DNA of 64,000 nt from assembly GCF_023721415.1 (NCBI RefSeq), contig NZ_JAMQVC010000001.1:1488001-1552000 (forward strand), written 5' to 3'. Made by a program: the position numbers and the translations under genes. Shown one piece after another: positions 33,460 to 42,960 of the stretch. Source of the stretch: Galbibacter mesophilus (GTDB taxonomy: Bacteria; Bacteroidota; Bacteroidia; Flavobacteriales; Flavobacteriaceae). The notes under the pieces were generated by a model. That model worked only from the letters and a program-made list of their open reading frames with translations. It was not told the origin of the DNA and did not search any database. Position 1 is the first letter of the stretch, and every line of letters starts with the position of its first letter.

Positions 33460-34231
33460 TTAAATTCCAAGTATTTAAATCCTGTATGGCGTGATGAGCA
33501 GTAAGATCGAATTGTACAGGAACTACGGAAACGTAACCGTTTTCCAAAGCCCATTCATCAGTATCTTCTCCTTTGTCTTGGTTAACAAATTTTCCCGTAA
33601 GCCAGTAATACTCTCTACCCATTGGATTGGTACGCTTATCAAATTCTTCCACCCAACGAGCGCGCGCTTGTCTGCATACTTTTACACCTTTGATAGCTTT
33701 TTCTTTTAATTTTGGGAAGTTTACATTAAGTACCACACCTTTTGGAATACCATTTTTAAGGGCACTTTCCGTAATGGTTTTCACATATTTTTTTACGCTT
33801 TCAAAATCGGCTTCCCAGGAATAGTCGCACAATGAAAATCCGATAGCTGGAATCCCTTCTACGCCAGCCTCTACTGCGGCGCTCATGGTTCCAGAGTAAA
33901 TTACATTGATGGAGGAATTCGATCCGTGGTTTATACCACTCACGCAAATGTCTGGTTTTTTATTCAATATTTCGTTCACAGCCAATTTTACGCAATCAGC
34001 CGGGGTCCCGCTACAGCTGTATTCCAATTGAATGTCGTCTTGGTTAATGGTGATAGGACTGCAGTACAGCGTTGAGTTTACGGTAATAGCATGGCCCATT
34101 CCACTTTGAGGGCTATCCGGCGCCACTACAATTACTTCTCCAATTTCGTTCATAACATCGATTAGGGCTCTAATTCCTGGAGCGGTTATCCCATCGTCAT
34201 TAGTAACGAGTATTAAAGGCTTTTTCTTCAT
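33452..34231 (-). CDS. surE: 5'/3'-nucleotidase SurE
   Basis: A 259-residue metal-dependent nucleoside-monophosphate phosphatase, cytoplasmic. The metal site motif is ILVTNDDGITAPG at residues 7-19 (Asp11, Asp12), followed by VVAPDSPQSGMGHAIT, CSGTPADCVKLAV and the third metal ligand region CVSGINHGSNSSINVIYSGTM. Length is normal. It is the first gene of the row leading into lpxB. SurE dephosphorylates nucleotides and possibly short polyphosphate and is linked to stress survival in other bacteria. Confidence 0.95.
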   Translation of the reverse strand: MKKKPLILVTNDDGITAPGIRALIDVMNEIGEVIVVAPDSPQSGMGHAITVNSTLYCSPITINQDDIQLEYSCSGTPADCVKLAVNEILNKKPDICVSGINHGSNSSINVIYSGTMSAAVEAGVEGIPAIGFSLCDYSWEADFESVKKYVKTITESALKNGIPKGVVLNVNFPKLKEKAIKGVKVCRQARARWVEEFDKRTNPMGREYYWLTGKFVNQDKGEDTDEWALENGYVSVVPVQFDLTAHHAIQDLNTWNLND

Positions 34232-34887
34232 TTTTATATTAAAATTTCCATGCTAAAATAATCAATTTAAAACACTCCTTGTTGGATTGAGACTGTTAGT
34301 TTTACGTTTCGTAATAATTGTATCAATTTATGATTATGCTGAACGCTTGAAGTTAGAGGCTGGAATTAGTCGCCAGTATTCTGTATTCAGTTGGCAGGGA
34401 TTTTAGGTTATTCAACAAAAGTGAAAAGTGAAAACTCTGTCAGCGGACAACAAGCAACGAACAACGAACAAACTTTGTCCCTTTGCAACTCTGCGACTTA
34501 GGAGAATAATCAATTACGGAGTCAACCAGTCAACCAATTAACTAAATCAATCGAACTCCGATTTTCGGATTGTCCAGAAGTTGGATGATGGAGGCTGGAT
34601 TTAATGGTAGCGAGTAAACTTTGCAACTTTGAACCTCTGTACCTTTACGACTTTATCCCTTTACAATTCTCCAACCAACCAATTAACCAAATCAACCAAT
34701 AACCAAATCCGTATTTTAACAAAAAAATAAAACAGTTTCTTAAACTATTGCTGAATTATAAGCGTTTAACAAAATATTAGAGGGATTGTGGTGTTGTGGC
34801 ACGATATTTTCCTTATTTTAGTTGATCCTAAACTAATTAAAATAAATGTAGTGTGGCAGTACGCCTGCCTCTGAAAAAAAGTTATAG
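34232..34887. other. 656-bp intergenic region with short-word repetition
   Basis: No gene was found in the gap between the divergent surE and protease genes. From about 34420 to 34710 it contains degenerate short-word repeats: gtgaaaagtgaaaact, caacgaacaacgaac, ctttgcaactctgcgact, actttgcaactttgaacc and ccaaccaaccaattaacc. The words recur in irregular order with no constant period or spacer, so it is not a CRISPR or a simple microsatellite. The last 150 bp should hold the protease promoter; ttgtggcacgatattttcc at about 34794 has a sigma-54-like -24 half only, and ggcag-tacgc-ctgcc just before the start can form a small hairpin. Confidence 0.6.
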
Positions 34888-37074
34888 ATGAAAAGGAAAT
34901 TTGTGTATTTGTTGGCGGTACTTTTAATATCTGCCGCGTCGTGTAGTTTTACTAATAAAACATTTGATAACCCCGATAAGGATAAACTGCTCATAGATCT
35001 AATATCTTATGTATTGGAGAATGGTCATTTTAATCCGAAGGAGTTAAACGATCAATTTTCAGAAAATGTTTACGATCATTATATCGAAGCATTAGATCCG
35101 CTAAAGCGTTATTTTTTGCAAAGTGATATTGACGAGTTTAAAAAATATCGATCTGCTATTGATGATCAAATAAAAACATCCGACCTTACTTTCTTTAATT
35201 TAACATACGATCGATTAATGCAACGTATGGATGAGGCTTCGGTTATGTATAAAGATGTTTTGGAAAAGCCTTTCGATTACACAAAAGATGAAACCATTGA
35301 TGTAGATTATGAAAACCTTCCCTATGCAAAAAATAAAGAGGAGCTTTGGGAGCGTTGGAGAAAACAATTGAAATTTTCTACCATTGAGCGTTATGTAAGT
35401 GCAATGGAAATGGCAAAATCAGATGATGACGATTCTGATGACAATGAAGAAGAGTTGGAGGAAGGTTTTGAAGATTCAGCTGATGAAATAGATGAAGAGA
35501 CGGCGAAAGATCCGGTTGCTTTAGAAAAGGAAACTCGTGAAGCTACGCAGCGTACAATTGGCGAGTATTTCGATTTTATGGAAGATTTGGAACGTAAAGA
35601 TTGGTTTGGGGTTTATTTGAATTCGATTGTTGAAGAATTTGATCCACATACATTTTATTTTGCCCCAGATGACAAAGAACGTTTCGATGTTAGTATGTCT
35701 GGTAAGTTTGAAGGTATCGGTGCACGCCTTCAGAAGAAAAATGATCATATAAAAATTATTGAAGTAATTTCAGGAGGACCAGCTTGGAGAGGAGAAGACC
35801 TAGAGGTTGGAGATGAAATTATGAAGGTAGGTCAAGAAGGGGAAACACCGGTTAGCGTGGTTGGAATGCGTCTAGAGGATGCCGTAAAATTAATAAAAGG
35901 ACCAAAAGGTTCTAAAGTACTTCTAACAGTGAAACGCATAGACGGAACTATCGATGAGGTAGCTATAGAGCGTGATGTAGTTGAATTGGAAGAATCTTAT
36001 GCAAAATCGTCTATCGTGAAAAAAGGCGAGAGAACTTTTGGAGTAATCAATTTGCCTAAGTTTTACATTGATTTTGACGATTATAAAAATAGAAATGCCG
36101 CTTCTGACGTAGCAAAGGAAATTGAAGAAATGAAAAAGGCTGGAGCCGAAGGATTAATACTCGATTTACGGGATAATGGTGGAGGTTCTTTGAAAACAGT
36201 GGTTGATATGGCCGGACTTTTCATTAAAGAAGGACCGATTGTTCAAGTGAAATCTACAGGACAACGTAAAGAGGTGCTTAGCGATACCGATGATCGCGTG
36301 CAATGGGACGGACCATTGGTTATTTTGGTAAATGAATTATCTGCTTCGGCATCTGAGATTTTAGCTGCTGCTATGCAGGATTACAAACGAGCTATTGTTC
36401 TAGGTAGTAAACAAACGTATGGGAAAGGGACTGTACAAAATGTAGTAGACCTGAACCAATTCCTTCGAGGAAACAATGACTACGGAGATGTTGGGGCTTT
36501 GAAAGTGACCACTCAGAAATTTTATAGAATCAATGGTGGTTCAACTCAGTTAGAAGGTGTTAAAAGTGATGTTGTGGTTCCAGATCGCTACAGTTACAGC
36601 AATATCGGGGAGAAAGATCAAGACAATCCGCTTCCTTGGGACAAGATAGAATCTGTTAAATACGAAGATTGGTCGGGTTACATCGATTATGAAGAAACCA
36701 TTGAGAGAAGTAAAAACAGAATGGCCAATAATAATCAATTAAAGTTGATTGATAAAAATGCCCAGTGGGTGAAAAAGCAACGAGAAGAGAAGACATATCC
36801 GCTGAATTTGATTAAATACAAAGCGGAAATCGATAGGGATGAAGAAGTTCTGAAGGAATTCAGAAAAATAAATGACTATAAAACAGATTTAACGTTTAAA
36901 TCATTGCCTTACGAAGTTGAAATGATGTCTCAAGATAGTATATTGAAAGAAAAAAGAGAACGTTGGCATAAAAATCTCTCTAAAGATGTTTACATCGAAG
37001 AAGCTGTAAATGTTTTGGAGGATTTAAAAATGAACAATATTCAAAAGAATAAAGTGGTAGATGTAAAGGGATAA
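34888..37074 (+). CDS. C-terminal (tail-specific) processing protease, S41A
   Basis: A 728-residue lipoprotein-type protease (signal ending LLISAASC, Cys19). An N-terminal helical domain (about 30-250) is followed by a PDZ domain (about 258-350, ISGGPAWRGEDLEVGDEIMKV), the S41 catalytic core and a C-terminal DUF3340-like domain (about 570-710). The catalytic dyad is visible: Ser487 in LSASASEIL and Lys in QTYGKGTVQ about 26 residues later, with Asp in MQDYKRA between. A run of acidic residues near 178-205 (SDDDDSDDNEEELEEG) interrupts the N-terminal domain. It trims C-termini of periplasmic proteins, as E. coli Prc does. Confidence 0.93.
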   Translation: MKRKFVYLLAVLLISAASCSFTNKTFDNPDKDKLLIDLISYVLENGHFNPKELNDQFSENVYDHYIEALDPLKRYFLQSDIDEFKKYRSAIDDQIKTSDLTFFNLTYDRLMQRMDEASVMYKDVLEKPFDYTKDETIDVDYENLPYAKNKEELWERWRKQLKFSTIERYVSAMEMAKSDDDDSDDNEEELEEGFEDSADEIDEETAKDPVALEKETREATQRTIGEYFDFMEDLERKDWFGVYLNSIVEEFDPHTFYFAPDDKERFDVSMSGKFEGIGARLQKKNDHIKIIEVISGGPAWRGEDLEVGDEIMKVGQEGETPVSVVGMRLEDAVKLIKGPKGSKVLLTVKRIDGTIDEVAIERDVVELEESYAKSSIVKKGERTFGVINLPKFYIDFDDYKNRNAASDVAKEIEEMKKAGAEGLILDLRDNGGGSLKTVVDMAGLFIKEGPIVQVKSTGQRKEVLSDTDDRVQWDGPLVILVNELSASASEILAAAMQDYKRAIVLGSKQTYGKGTVQNVVDLNQFLRGNNDYGDVGALKVTTQKFYRINGGSTQLEGVKSDVVVPDRYSYSNIGEKDQDNPLPWDKIESVKYEDWSGYIDYEETIERSKNRMANNNQLKLIDKNAQWVKKQREEKTYPLNLIKYKAEIDRDEEVLKEFRKINDYKTDLTFKSLPYEVEMMSQDSILKEKRERWHKNLSKDVYIEEAVNVLEDLKMNNIQKNKVVDVKG

Positions 37075-37099
37075 TTTCTTTACAACAATTTAAAGTTTA

Positions 37100-37134
37100 A
37101 ACCTGTCAGGAGTTGTTTTCTGGCAGGTTTTTTA
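37100..37134 (+). terminator. Terminator after the tail-specific protease
   Basis: aacctgtcag (37100-37109) pairs with ctggcaggtt (37120-37129, one G-T pair) and is followed by tttt. Confidence 0.88.
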
Positions 37135-37184
37135 TTGGTAATTTTTAGTTGAAAGTAATGAAACGAAAAGGAACGTAAAATGAA

Positions 37185-38462
37185 TTACCATTCGTGAATT
37201 CTGTTTGCATCTAACTTTAGGAATATAAATAGAAGTAAGGTAAAGCCTAGGAGTCCGGAACCACCGTAACTAAAAAAAGGTAGCGGGATACCTACTGTAG
37301 GAAGCAAGCCTATTACCATCCCTACATTGATGGCAAAGTGAAAGAAAATAATAGATGCGACCGAATATCCATAAATTCTGCTGAAGATGGATTTTTGTCT
37401 TTCCGCAATAAACAAAAGACGTAGTATTAAAAGCGCAAAGAGAAGTACAACCACGGAACTTCCAATAAAACCCCATTCTTCTCCAACGGTACTAAAAATG
37501 TAATCGGTGTGTTGCTCTGGCACAAAATTACCTTTGGTGCGGGTTCCTTCCAAAAAACCCTTTCCGGTAAGTCCGCCGGAACCAATAGCCGATTCAGACT
37601 GGTAGGTGTTGTAACCAATGGTTTTTCTAATTTGTTCCAGTTTTACGGGGTCATCTTCAAGACGGAGCCATAGACTCAAGCGATCTCGGTGTCTTTGTTC
37701 GAAAACGTTGTTGTAAATAAAATCTACCGAATAAGAAAAAGCAGTTGTAATTAGAAGGAGGATTATTAATTGGGGAATACCTATCTTTTTCTTTTTCCTT
37801 TTCAGAAAAAAATAGAAAAGGCCTAGTAAAAGTGCGCTCCCCAAAAATACCCATACTGTTCCGTAAAGCAGGGTAGTGGCGAAAATGAGTACAGCGCCTA
37901 CTCCAACTAGAAGATACAACGGATGAAGTCCTTCCCTATAAAGTACAAAAAAGAAACATGCATAAACCAAAGCGCTCCCAGGATCGGGTTGCGGAATAAT
38001 AAGCAAAGCCGGAAGAACGATAATAATGAATGCCCTTAAAAGATCTTTGAAATTATGGATATCAGTTTGAATGTCACTTAAGAATCGTGCGAGTGCTAAA
38101 GCGGTAGCTGCTTTGGCAAACTCAGAGGGTTGCAGGGTCATTCCACCGATAGCGTACCAGGAAGTAGCACCATTTACATTTTTTCCGAAAAGGAAAAGAC
38201 CAGCAAGGGAAAGTAGGGAGATTAGATAGATTACACCCGAAAAACGTTCATAAAATTTAGCTTCTATAGAAAGAACGAGCACGATTAGACATATGCTCAC
38301 AACTATAAATATAAGTTGTTTACCGTAATATTCATTAGGGTTAAAAAGGCTGCTTATTTCTCCCGTAAAAGACGCGGAGTAGATGTTTAGCCAACCAGCA
38401 AATACCAATATCGCATATAATAAAACTGTAAACCAATCCAGTTTTTTTAAAAAGCTATTCAT
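37185..38462 (-). CDS. rodA: Rod-shape peptidoglycan polymerase RodA
   Basis: A 425-residue SEDS-family glycosyltransferase that polymerises lipid II during side-wall growth, working with PBP2. About ten TM helices; recognisable SEDS segments are GATSWYAIGGMTLQPSEFAK (residues 95-114), PQPDPGSALVYA, ESAIGSGGLTGKGFLEGT, FIFSTVGEEWGFIG-like region (DYIFSTVGEEWGFIG) and the terminal VGIPLPFFSYGGSGLLG. The ATG follows the PBP2 stop directly. Last gene of the five-gene elongasome operon. Confidence 0.96.
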   Translation of the reverse strand: MNSFLKKLDWFTVLLYAILVFAGWLNIYSASFTGEISSLFNPNEYYGKQLIFIVVSICLIVLVLSIEAKFYERFSGVIYLISLLSLAGLFLFGKNVNGATSWYAIGGMTLQPSEFAKAATALALARFLSDIQTDIHNFKDLLRAFIIIVLPALLIIPQPDPGSALVYACFFFVLYREGLHPLYLLVGVGAVLIFATTLLYGTVWVFLGSALLLGLFYFFLKRKKKKIGIPQLIILLLITTAFSYSVDFIYNNVFEQRHRDRLSLWLRLEDDPVKLEQIRKTIGYNTYQSESAIGSGGLTGKGFLEGTRTKGNFVPEQHTDYIFSTVGEEWGFIGSSVVVLLFALLILRLLFIAERQKSIFSRIYGYSVASIIFFHFAINVGMVIGLLPTVGIPLPFFSYGGSGLLGFTLLLFIFLKLDANRIHEW

Positions 38463-40379
38463 TTAGGGCAAAGGTGTTTTCTCTATTGTTTTTTCGGGCC
38501 ATTGAATCAATTTCTTTCCATCATTTATACGGAAAGATTCCCCGCTTAACGGTTTTGCATATTCATCTTCCAGACTTCCATTCAAAATATAATCCTCCAT
38601 ATCTGTTCTTGTTATTTCACCCTTAATGTATTTTTCAATCATTAAACTGGCTATTTTACCGGCCCATCGGCTTCCCCAATATCCATTTTCTACAAATACG
38701 GCAATGGCAATTTTAGGGTCTTCAATGGGGGCGAATGCTACAAAGATTGAATGATCCGTTAATTGCACCCGTTTCCCTTCAATTTTAGTGAAATTCTCTG
38801 CAGTACCTGTTTTTCCCGCTATTTTTATATCAGGAACTTGTAGCCAACGTGCAGTACCGTTATTGTATACATCGTACATTCCTTGAATAACCGGATCAAA
38901 ATTTTCGGCATCAATGGTAGTTTCGTGTTTTTCTACAAATTTATGGGCAATAGTATCGTTTTCGATATTCTTAATTATGTGTGGCGTGAAGTAATATCCC
39001 CTATTGGCAATAGTTGCGGTTAAATTGGCTAATTGAATAGGAGTTGTAAGCACTTCCCCTTGCCCAATAGCGTTGGAAAGAGTGTTTGTGGCAAACCATC
39101 TCCGTTCACCATAAACGGCGTTGTAATAATCTGCATCTGGTATTTTACCTGATTTTCCGGTTGGAAGATCGTACCCCAAATAATCTCCTAAGCCAAAACT
39201 CTCCACGTGTTTTTCCCACATATTCATTCCTTCTGCAGACGTTGGGTATTTTTCTATTATCCTACGATAGGTATTAGCGAAATAAGCATTGCATGATTCC
39301 TGTATTCCTCTGTTTAGATTATTTCTAGTTCCCGAAGGGCAATGGCAACCCATAAAAGAGTTGCGTCCATAACGGTAGCCGTGATAACAAGTAAAAGTGG
39401 TGCTCTCATCAATCACATTCTCCTGCAAGCCTACAAGTGCATTGATGGTTTTGAAAGGCGACCCTGGAGGATACATCGCAAGAAGGCCGCGATCGTAAAG
39501 TGGTTTTGCAATAGAGTCGTTATACAATCGGGTGTAATTTTTGGAGCGTTTTCTTCCAACTAATAAATCGGGGTCGTAAGTGGGTGCAGAAACAAGCGAT
39601 AGAATCTGACCAGTTTTGGGTTCTATCGCAACAATTCCACCCCTCTTATTTACCATTAATTGCTCTCCATACTTTTGTAAATCGTTGTCTATAGTAAGAT
39701 AGATGTCTTTTCCAGGAATTGGAAGGGTGTCGAAAATTCCATCTTTGTAGGAGCCAATAACTCTATTAAATCTGTCTTTTTGAATAAATTTAACGCCTTT
39801 CCTTCCTCTTAAAACTTCTTCATATTGCTTTTCTACACCTTGACGACCAATCAATTCTCCGGATTGATAGTACTTGTACTTTTTTAATTCCCATTCATTT
39901 ACTTCACTAATGTAGCCTAGAACATTTGCACCGACATTAGTCATATAATGCCGTAAAGATCTTTTCTGAATGTAAAAGCCTTCATATTTACGCATCTTCT
40001 CCTGCAAAATAGCATATTCTTCTTTAGATAATTGTGGGACAAATACCGAAGGGAGACGTGGTGAATAGGTGTAGGCCTTATTATATTTTTCTAAGAATTT
40101 ATCTTTTGTGATATTCAGTAAAGTGCAAAATTCAAGTGTATCCAAAGGTTTTACATCCCTTGGAATTACCATTACATCATAGGAAGGTTGGTTGGCCACC
40201 AAAAGCTTTCCATTTCGGTCATAAATATGGCCACGCTCTGGGTAATCATACACAGCTTTAATCGCAGTATCGGTTAACGGGTTCTTGTTAGTGTTATCTA
40301 TAAGTTGTAGATAAGATAACCGCCCAATGTAAACAATTGCGATAATTATTATGATAGATGATAAGAGAAACTTCCTCAT
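38463..40379 (-). CDS. mrdA: Penicillin-binding protein 2 (transpeptidase)
   Basis: A 638-residue class B PBP. One N-terminal TM helix (about 4-22), a pedestal/dimerisation domain (about 45-235) and a transpeptidase domain with the three active-site motifs: SPFK in MYPPGSPFKTINALV, SCN in QESCNAYFANTY and KTGT in IAGKTGTAENF. It cross-links peptidoglycan for cell elongation and pairs with RodA. The start overlaps mreD by 4 bp and the stop abuts rodA. The C-terminal tail (about 590-638) is polar and outside the transpeptidase fold. Confidence 0.96.
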   Translation of the reverse strand: MRKFLLSSIIIIIAIVYIGRLSYLQLIDNTNKNPLTDTAIKAVYDYPERGHIYDRNGKLLVANQPSYDVMVIPRDVKPLDTLEFCTLLNITKDKFLEKYNKAYTYSPRLPSVFVPQLSKEEYAILQEKMRKYEGFYIQKRSLRHYMTNVGANVLGYISEVNEWELKKYKYYQSGELIGRQGVEKQYEEVLRGRKGVKFIQKDRFNRVIGSYKDGIFDTLPIPGKDIYLTIDNDLQKYGEQLMVNKRGGIVAIEPKTGQILSLVSAPTYDPDLLVGRKRSKNYTRLYNDSIAKPLYDRGLLAMYPPGSPFKTINALVGLQENVIDESTTFTCYHGYRYGRNSFMGCHCPSGTRNNLNRGIQESCNAYFANTYRRIIEKYPTSAEGMNMWEKHVESFGLGDYLGYDLPTGKSGKIPDADYYNAVYGERRWFATNTLSNAIGQGEVLTTPIQLANLTATIANRGYYFTPHIIKNIENDTIAHKFVEKHETTIDAENFDPVIQGMYDVYNNGTARWLQVPDIKIAGKTGTAENFTKIEGKRVQLTDHSIFVAFAPIEDPKIAIAVFVENGYWGSRWAGKIASLMIEKYIKGEITRTDMEDYILNGSLEDEYAKPLSGESFRINDGKKLIQWPEKTIEKTPLP

Positions 40380-40885
40380 TTACTTTTCCTACTAAACAGT
40401 GAGATAAAGATTAAACACAAGATTAAGGTGAATATTGCTGAAAATACTGTTTTTTTTAGAATTAGCAATATGTGTGCAAAACTAAATATCTCTAAGCCGA
40501 AAAGTATAAAATGATGTGTTAAAATTAAGAGGATGAGGTAGTTAATTCGTTGTCCGAACAGCGTTTTTTCAATTTTAATATGATGATAATCATAACTGAC
40601 CCCAAAAACGGAGCGCATCAAAAGTGGGCGGGCATAAGCGGTAGCCACGGATGCGGCTGCGTGGACACCACCACTATCACTAAAAATATCGATACAAAGT
40701 CCTAATAGAAAGGAGAAAAATATAAACGGAATTCTATTGTCTTTATCAAATGGGAAAAAGACAATGAATAATATATATACATACGGATTTATATAACCTA
40801 AAAAGTTAATATGATTAAAAATAACTACCTGAAATAGTACCAAAACAACAAAGCGGACGGTATTTAGAAAAGCAGACCTATTCAT
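40376..40885 (-). CDS. mreD: Rod-shape-determining protein MreD
   Basis: A 169-residue membrane protein with about five TM helices (FVVLVLFQVVIFNHINFLGY, YVYILFIVFFPF, IPFIFFSFLLGLCIDIFSDS, LILLILTHHFILFGLEIF, FSAIFTLILCLIFISLF). Sequence is poorly conserved, but the GLCIDIFSDSGGVHAAA segment and the place between mreC and pbp2 identify it. It overlaps mreC by 8 bp and pbp2 by 4 bp. Part of the elongasome scaffold linking MreB filaments to wall synthases. Confidence 0.88.
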   Translation of the reverse strand: MNRSAFLNTVRFVVLVLFQVVIFNHINFLGYINPYVYILFIVFFPFDKDNRIPFIFFSFLLGLCIDIFSDSGGVHAAASVATAYARPLLMRSVFGVSYDYHHIKIEKTLFGQRINYLILLILTHHFILFGLEIFSFAHILLILKKTVFSAIFTLILCLIFISLFSRKSK

Positions 40886-41699
40886 TAATACTATTTTGTA
40901 GGTTCAAAATTTCTTGTCTATTTAGGTTTTCAATAATATAAACATGATCCAGAGTAGTCATATCATTGAACAATTCCACATCTATCAAGTAATAATTTTT
41001 AGAAGCGTCTAAGGAAAACTCCTTTATCTTTCCAATAGGAATCCCTTTTGGAAATATGCTGGACATTCCTCCAGTAACAATAGTATCTCCTTTTTGAACA
41101 TTGGCGGCTCTTAAAATATCCACTAATTGTACGGTTTTAAAGTCTTTACCATCCCACTTTAATGAACCAAAATTCCCGGTGTTAGCCACGGCAGCATTTA
41201 TTTCTGAAAGAGAATTCAAAACCGATTGAACATTGGAGAATCCTTCAGAAGTGTTTTCTATAATCCCGACAATTCCTTTTGAGGTAATAACACCCATATC
41301 TTGTTTAATGCTGTCCTTTTCACCTTTATTCAGTAACAAATAGTTCCTTTTTTTGCTGTAGCTATTTTTGATGATATTGGCGCTGTAAAGCCTATAATCC
41401 GTGTAAAGGGAGTCTGCGTAAAGGGTAGAATCGTTAACCTCGATATTTTTATTAATAAGCAGTTTCCGAAGTTTCATATTTTCTTCAACCAACTGCTCGT
41501 TGTATTCCTCTAAATGAAAATAATCTGAAATTTGATTGGTCTTGTTATAAATAGTTCCACTAACCCAATTGGCGGAGTTTAAAAATTTTATTTTTTGATA
41601 TGAATGGGATTGAACCGTTAAGAATAGCGAAAAAACAAAAAGTAATAGAAATACAATAAAGGTTTTATTCCTTATTAAAAAATTGACTATTTGTTGCAT
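40878..41699 (-). CDS. mreC: Rod-shape-determining protein MreC
   Basis: A 273-residue bitopic protein: one TM helix (about 11-29, NKTFIVFLLLFVFSLFLTVQ), a coiled-coil stretch (about 55-90, EYNEQLVEENMKLRKLLINK) and the periplasmic beta-barrel domain (about 105-265, NYLLLNKGEKDSIKQDMGVI, GIVGIIENTSEGFSNVQSV, VQKGDTIVTGGMSSIFPKGIPIGKI). It binds PBP2 and tunes its activity. Starts 9 bp after mreB and overlaps mreD. Confidence 0.94.
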   Translation of the reverse strand: MQQIVNFLIRNKTFIVFLLLFVFSLFLTVQSHSYQKIKFLNSANWVSGTIYNKTNQISDYFHLEEYNEQLVEENMKLRKLLINKNIEVNDSTLYADSLYTDYRLYSANIIKNSYSKKRNYLLLNKGEKDSIKQDMGVITSKGIVGIIENTSEGFSNVQSVLNSLSEINAAVANTGNFGSLKWDGKDFKTVQLVDILRAANVQKGDTIVTGGMSSIFPKGIPIGKIKEFSLDASKNYYLIDVELFNDMTTLDHVYIIENLNRQEILNLQNSINE

Positions 41700-41708
41700 T
41701 CACTAGTG

Positions 41709-42737
41709 CTATTTTATCAAGATTGGTTTGTACTTCTCAAGGTTTTTTAAAGCGATTCCGGTTCCTCTTACAACAGCTCTTAAAGGGTCTTCTGCAATGT
41801 AAACTGGTAAATCGGTTTTTTGCGAAATACGTTTGTCCAGCCCTCGAAGCATAGATCCACCACCGGCCAAGTAAATTCCGGTATTGTAAATGTCGGCAGC
41901 CAATTCTGGAGGTGTTTGCGATAAGGTTTCCATAACCGCATCTTCAATTCTAAGAATCGATTTATCCAGTGCTTTGGCAATTTCCCGATACGAAATCTGT
42001 ACTTGTTTAGGTTTTCCCGTTAAAAGATCACGCCCTTGAACGCTCATCTCTTCCGGCGGAATTTCTAAATCTTCCGTAGCGGCACCGATTGCTATTTTAA
42101 TGTTTTCCGCAGTGGTCTCTCCAACATAAAGGTTGTGTTGGGTACGCATGTAATAAATGATGTCATTTGTAAAGACATCTCCCGCAATTTTAACCGATTT
42201 ATCACAAACAATTCCACCCAAAGCGATTACAGCGATTTCAGTAGTTCCTCCACCTATATCCACGATCATGTTTCCTTTTGGCTGCATAATATCCAACCCA
42301 ATACCAATAGCCGCAGCCATAGGTTCATGGATAAGATAAACTTCCTTACCATTAACGCGTTCGGCAGATTCTTTAACCGCTCGCATTTCCACTTCGGTAA
42401 TTCCGGAAGGGATACAGATAACCATTTTTAAGGTAGGCTGAAAAAAGCGTTTCTTTAACGCGGGAATTCCTTTGATGAACATGTTGATCATCTTCTCCGA
42501 AGCGTCAAAGTCGGCAATTACACCATCTTTTAATGGACGTATTGTTTTTATATTTTCATGGGTTTTACCTTGCATCATGCTGGCCTCTTTGCCAACGGCA
42601 ATAATTTTGCCAGTCATTCTGTCTCTGGCAACTATAGACGGGCTGTCCACGACAACCTTGTCGTTGTGGATAATCAGCGTATTGGCTGTCCCAAGGTCTA
42701 TAGCAATTTCTTCGGTTAGGAAATCAAAAAATCCCAT
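41709..42737 (-). CDS. mreB: Actin-like rod-shape protein MreB
   Basis: A 342-residue bacterial actin. Nucleotide-binding motifs: phosphate-1 IAIDLGTANTLII (residues 11-23), connect-1 and phosphate-2 NMIVDIGGGTTEIAVIALGG (about 155-174), and adenosine loop GIYLAGGGSMLRGL (about 287-300). It forms filaments under the membrane that guide wall synthesis. First gene of the mreBCD-mrdA-rodA operon; a 223-bp gap with a dispersed inverted repeat separates it from purH upstream. Confidence 0.97.
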   Translation of the reverse strand: MGFFDFLTEEIAIDLGTANTLIIHNDKVVVDSPSIVARDRMTGKIIAVGKEASMMQGKTHENIKTIRPLKDGVIADFDASEKMINMFIKGIPALKKRFFQPTLKMVICIPSGITEVEMRAVKESAERVNGKEVYLIHEPMAAAIGIGLDIMQPKGNMIVDIGGGTTEIAVIALGGIVCDKSVKIAGDVFTNDIIYYMRTQHNLYVGETTAENIKIAIGAATEDLEIPPEEMSVQGRDLLTGKPKQVQISYREIAKALDKSILRIEDAVMETLSQTPPELAADIYNTGIYLAGGGSMLRGLDKRISQKTDLPVYIAEDPLRAVVRGTGIALKNLEKYKPILIK

Positions 42738-42846
42738 GAACTATTCTGATGTTAATCTGGTTATTCCCAAAATTGGGAGGTTAATTTCCGAAGGTTTTGT
42801 TTTCGGAATTCTAAATAGACGATGACTAAAAAACAACATCGTGATT

Positions 42847-42906
42847 GTCATGCTGAGCTTGTCGAAGCATAATTAGCAAATTCCCCTTCAACAAGCTCAG
42901 GATGGC
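42847..42906. repeat. Inverted repeat between purH and mreB (dispersed Bacteroidota type)
   Basis: Left arm gtcatgctgagcttgtcgaag (start 42847) and right arm cttcaacaagctcaggatggc (end 42906) are near-perfect reverse complements around a 18-bp loop. The wording (GCTGAGCTTGTCGAAGCA and its complement) is the intergenic palindrome that I recall scattered through many Bacteroidota genomes. It could act as a transcript-end hairpin for purH. Confidence 0.8.
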
Positions 42907-42960
42907 ATGTTTGTCTAAACAGTCTTGTCTTTACAATTTAATTCTTTCAAATGTAAGAAA

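Noticed and set aside
34420-34710. CRISPR-like array
   Set aside because: Repeated words vary in length and order, with no constant repeat or spacer length and no cas genes nearby.
34794-34815. Sigma-54 promoter before the tail-specific protease (tggcacgatattttcc)
   Set aside because: The -24 half is good but the -12 dinucleotide is TC instead of GC; kept only as a remark on the intergenic region.
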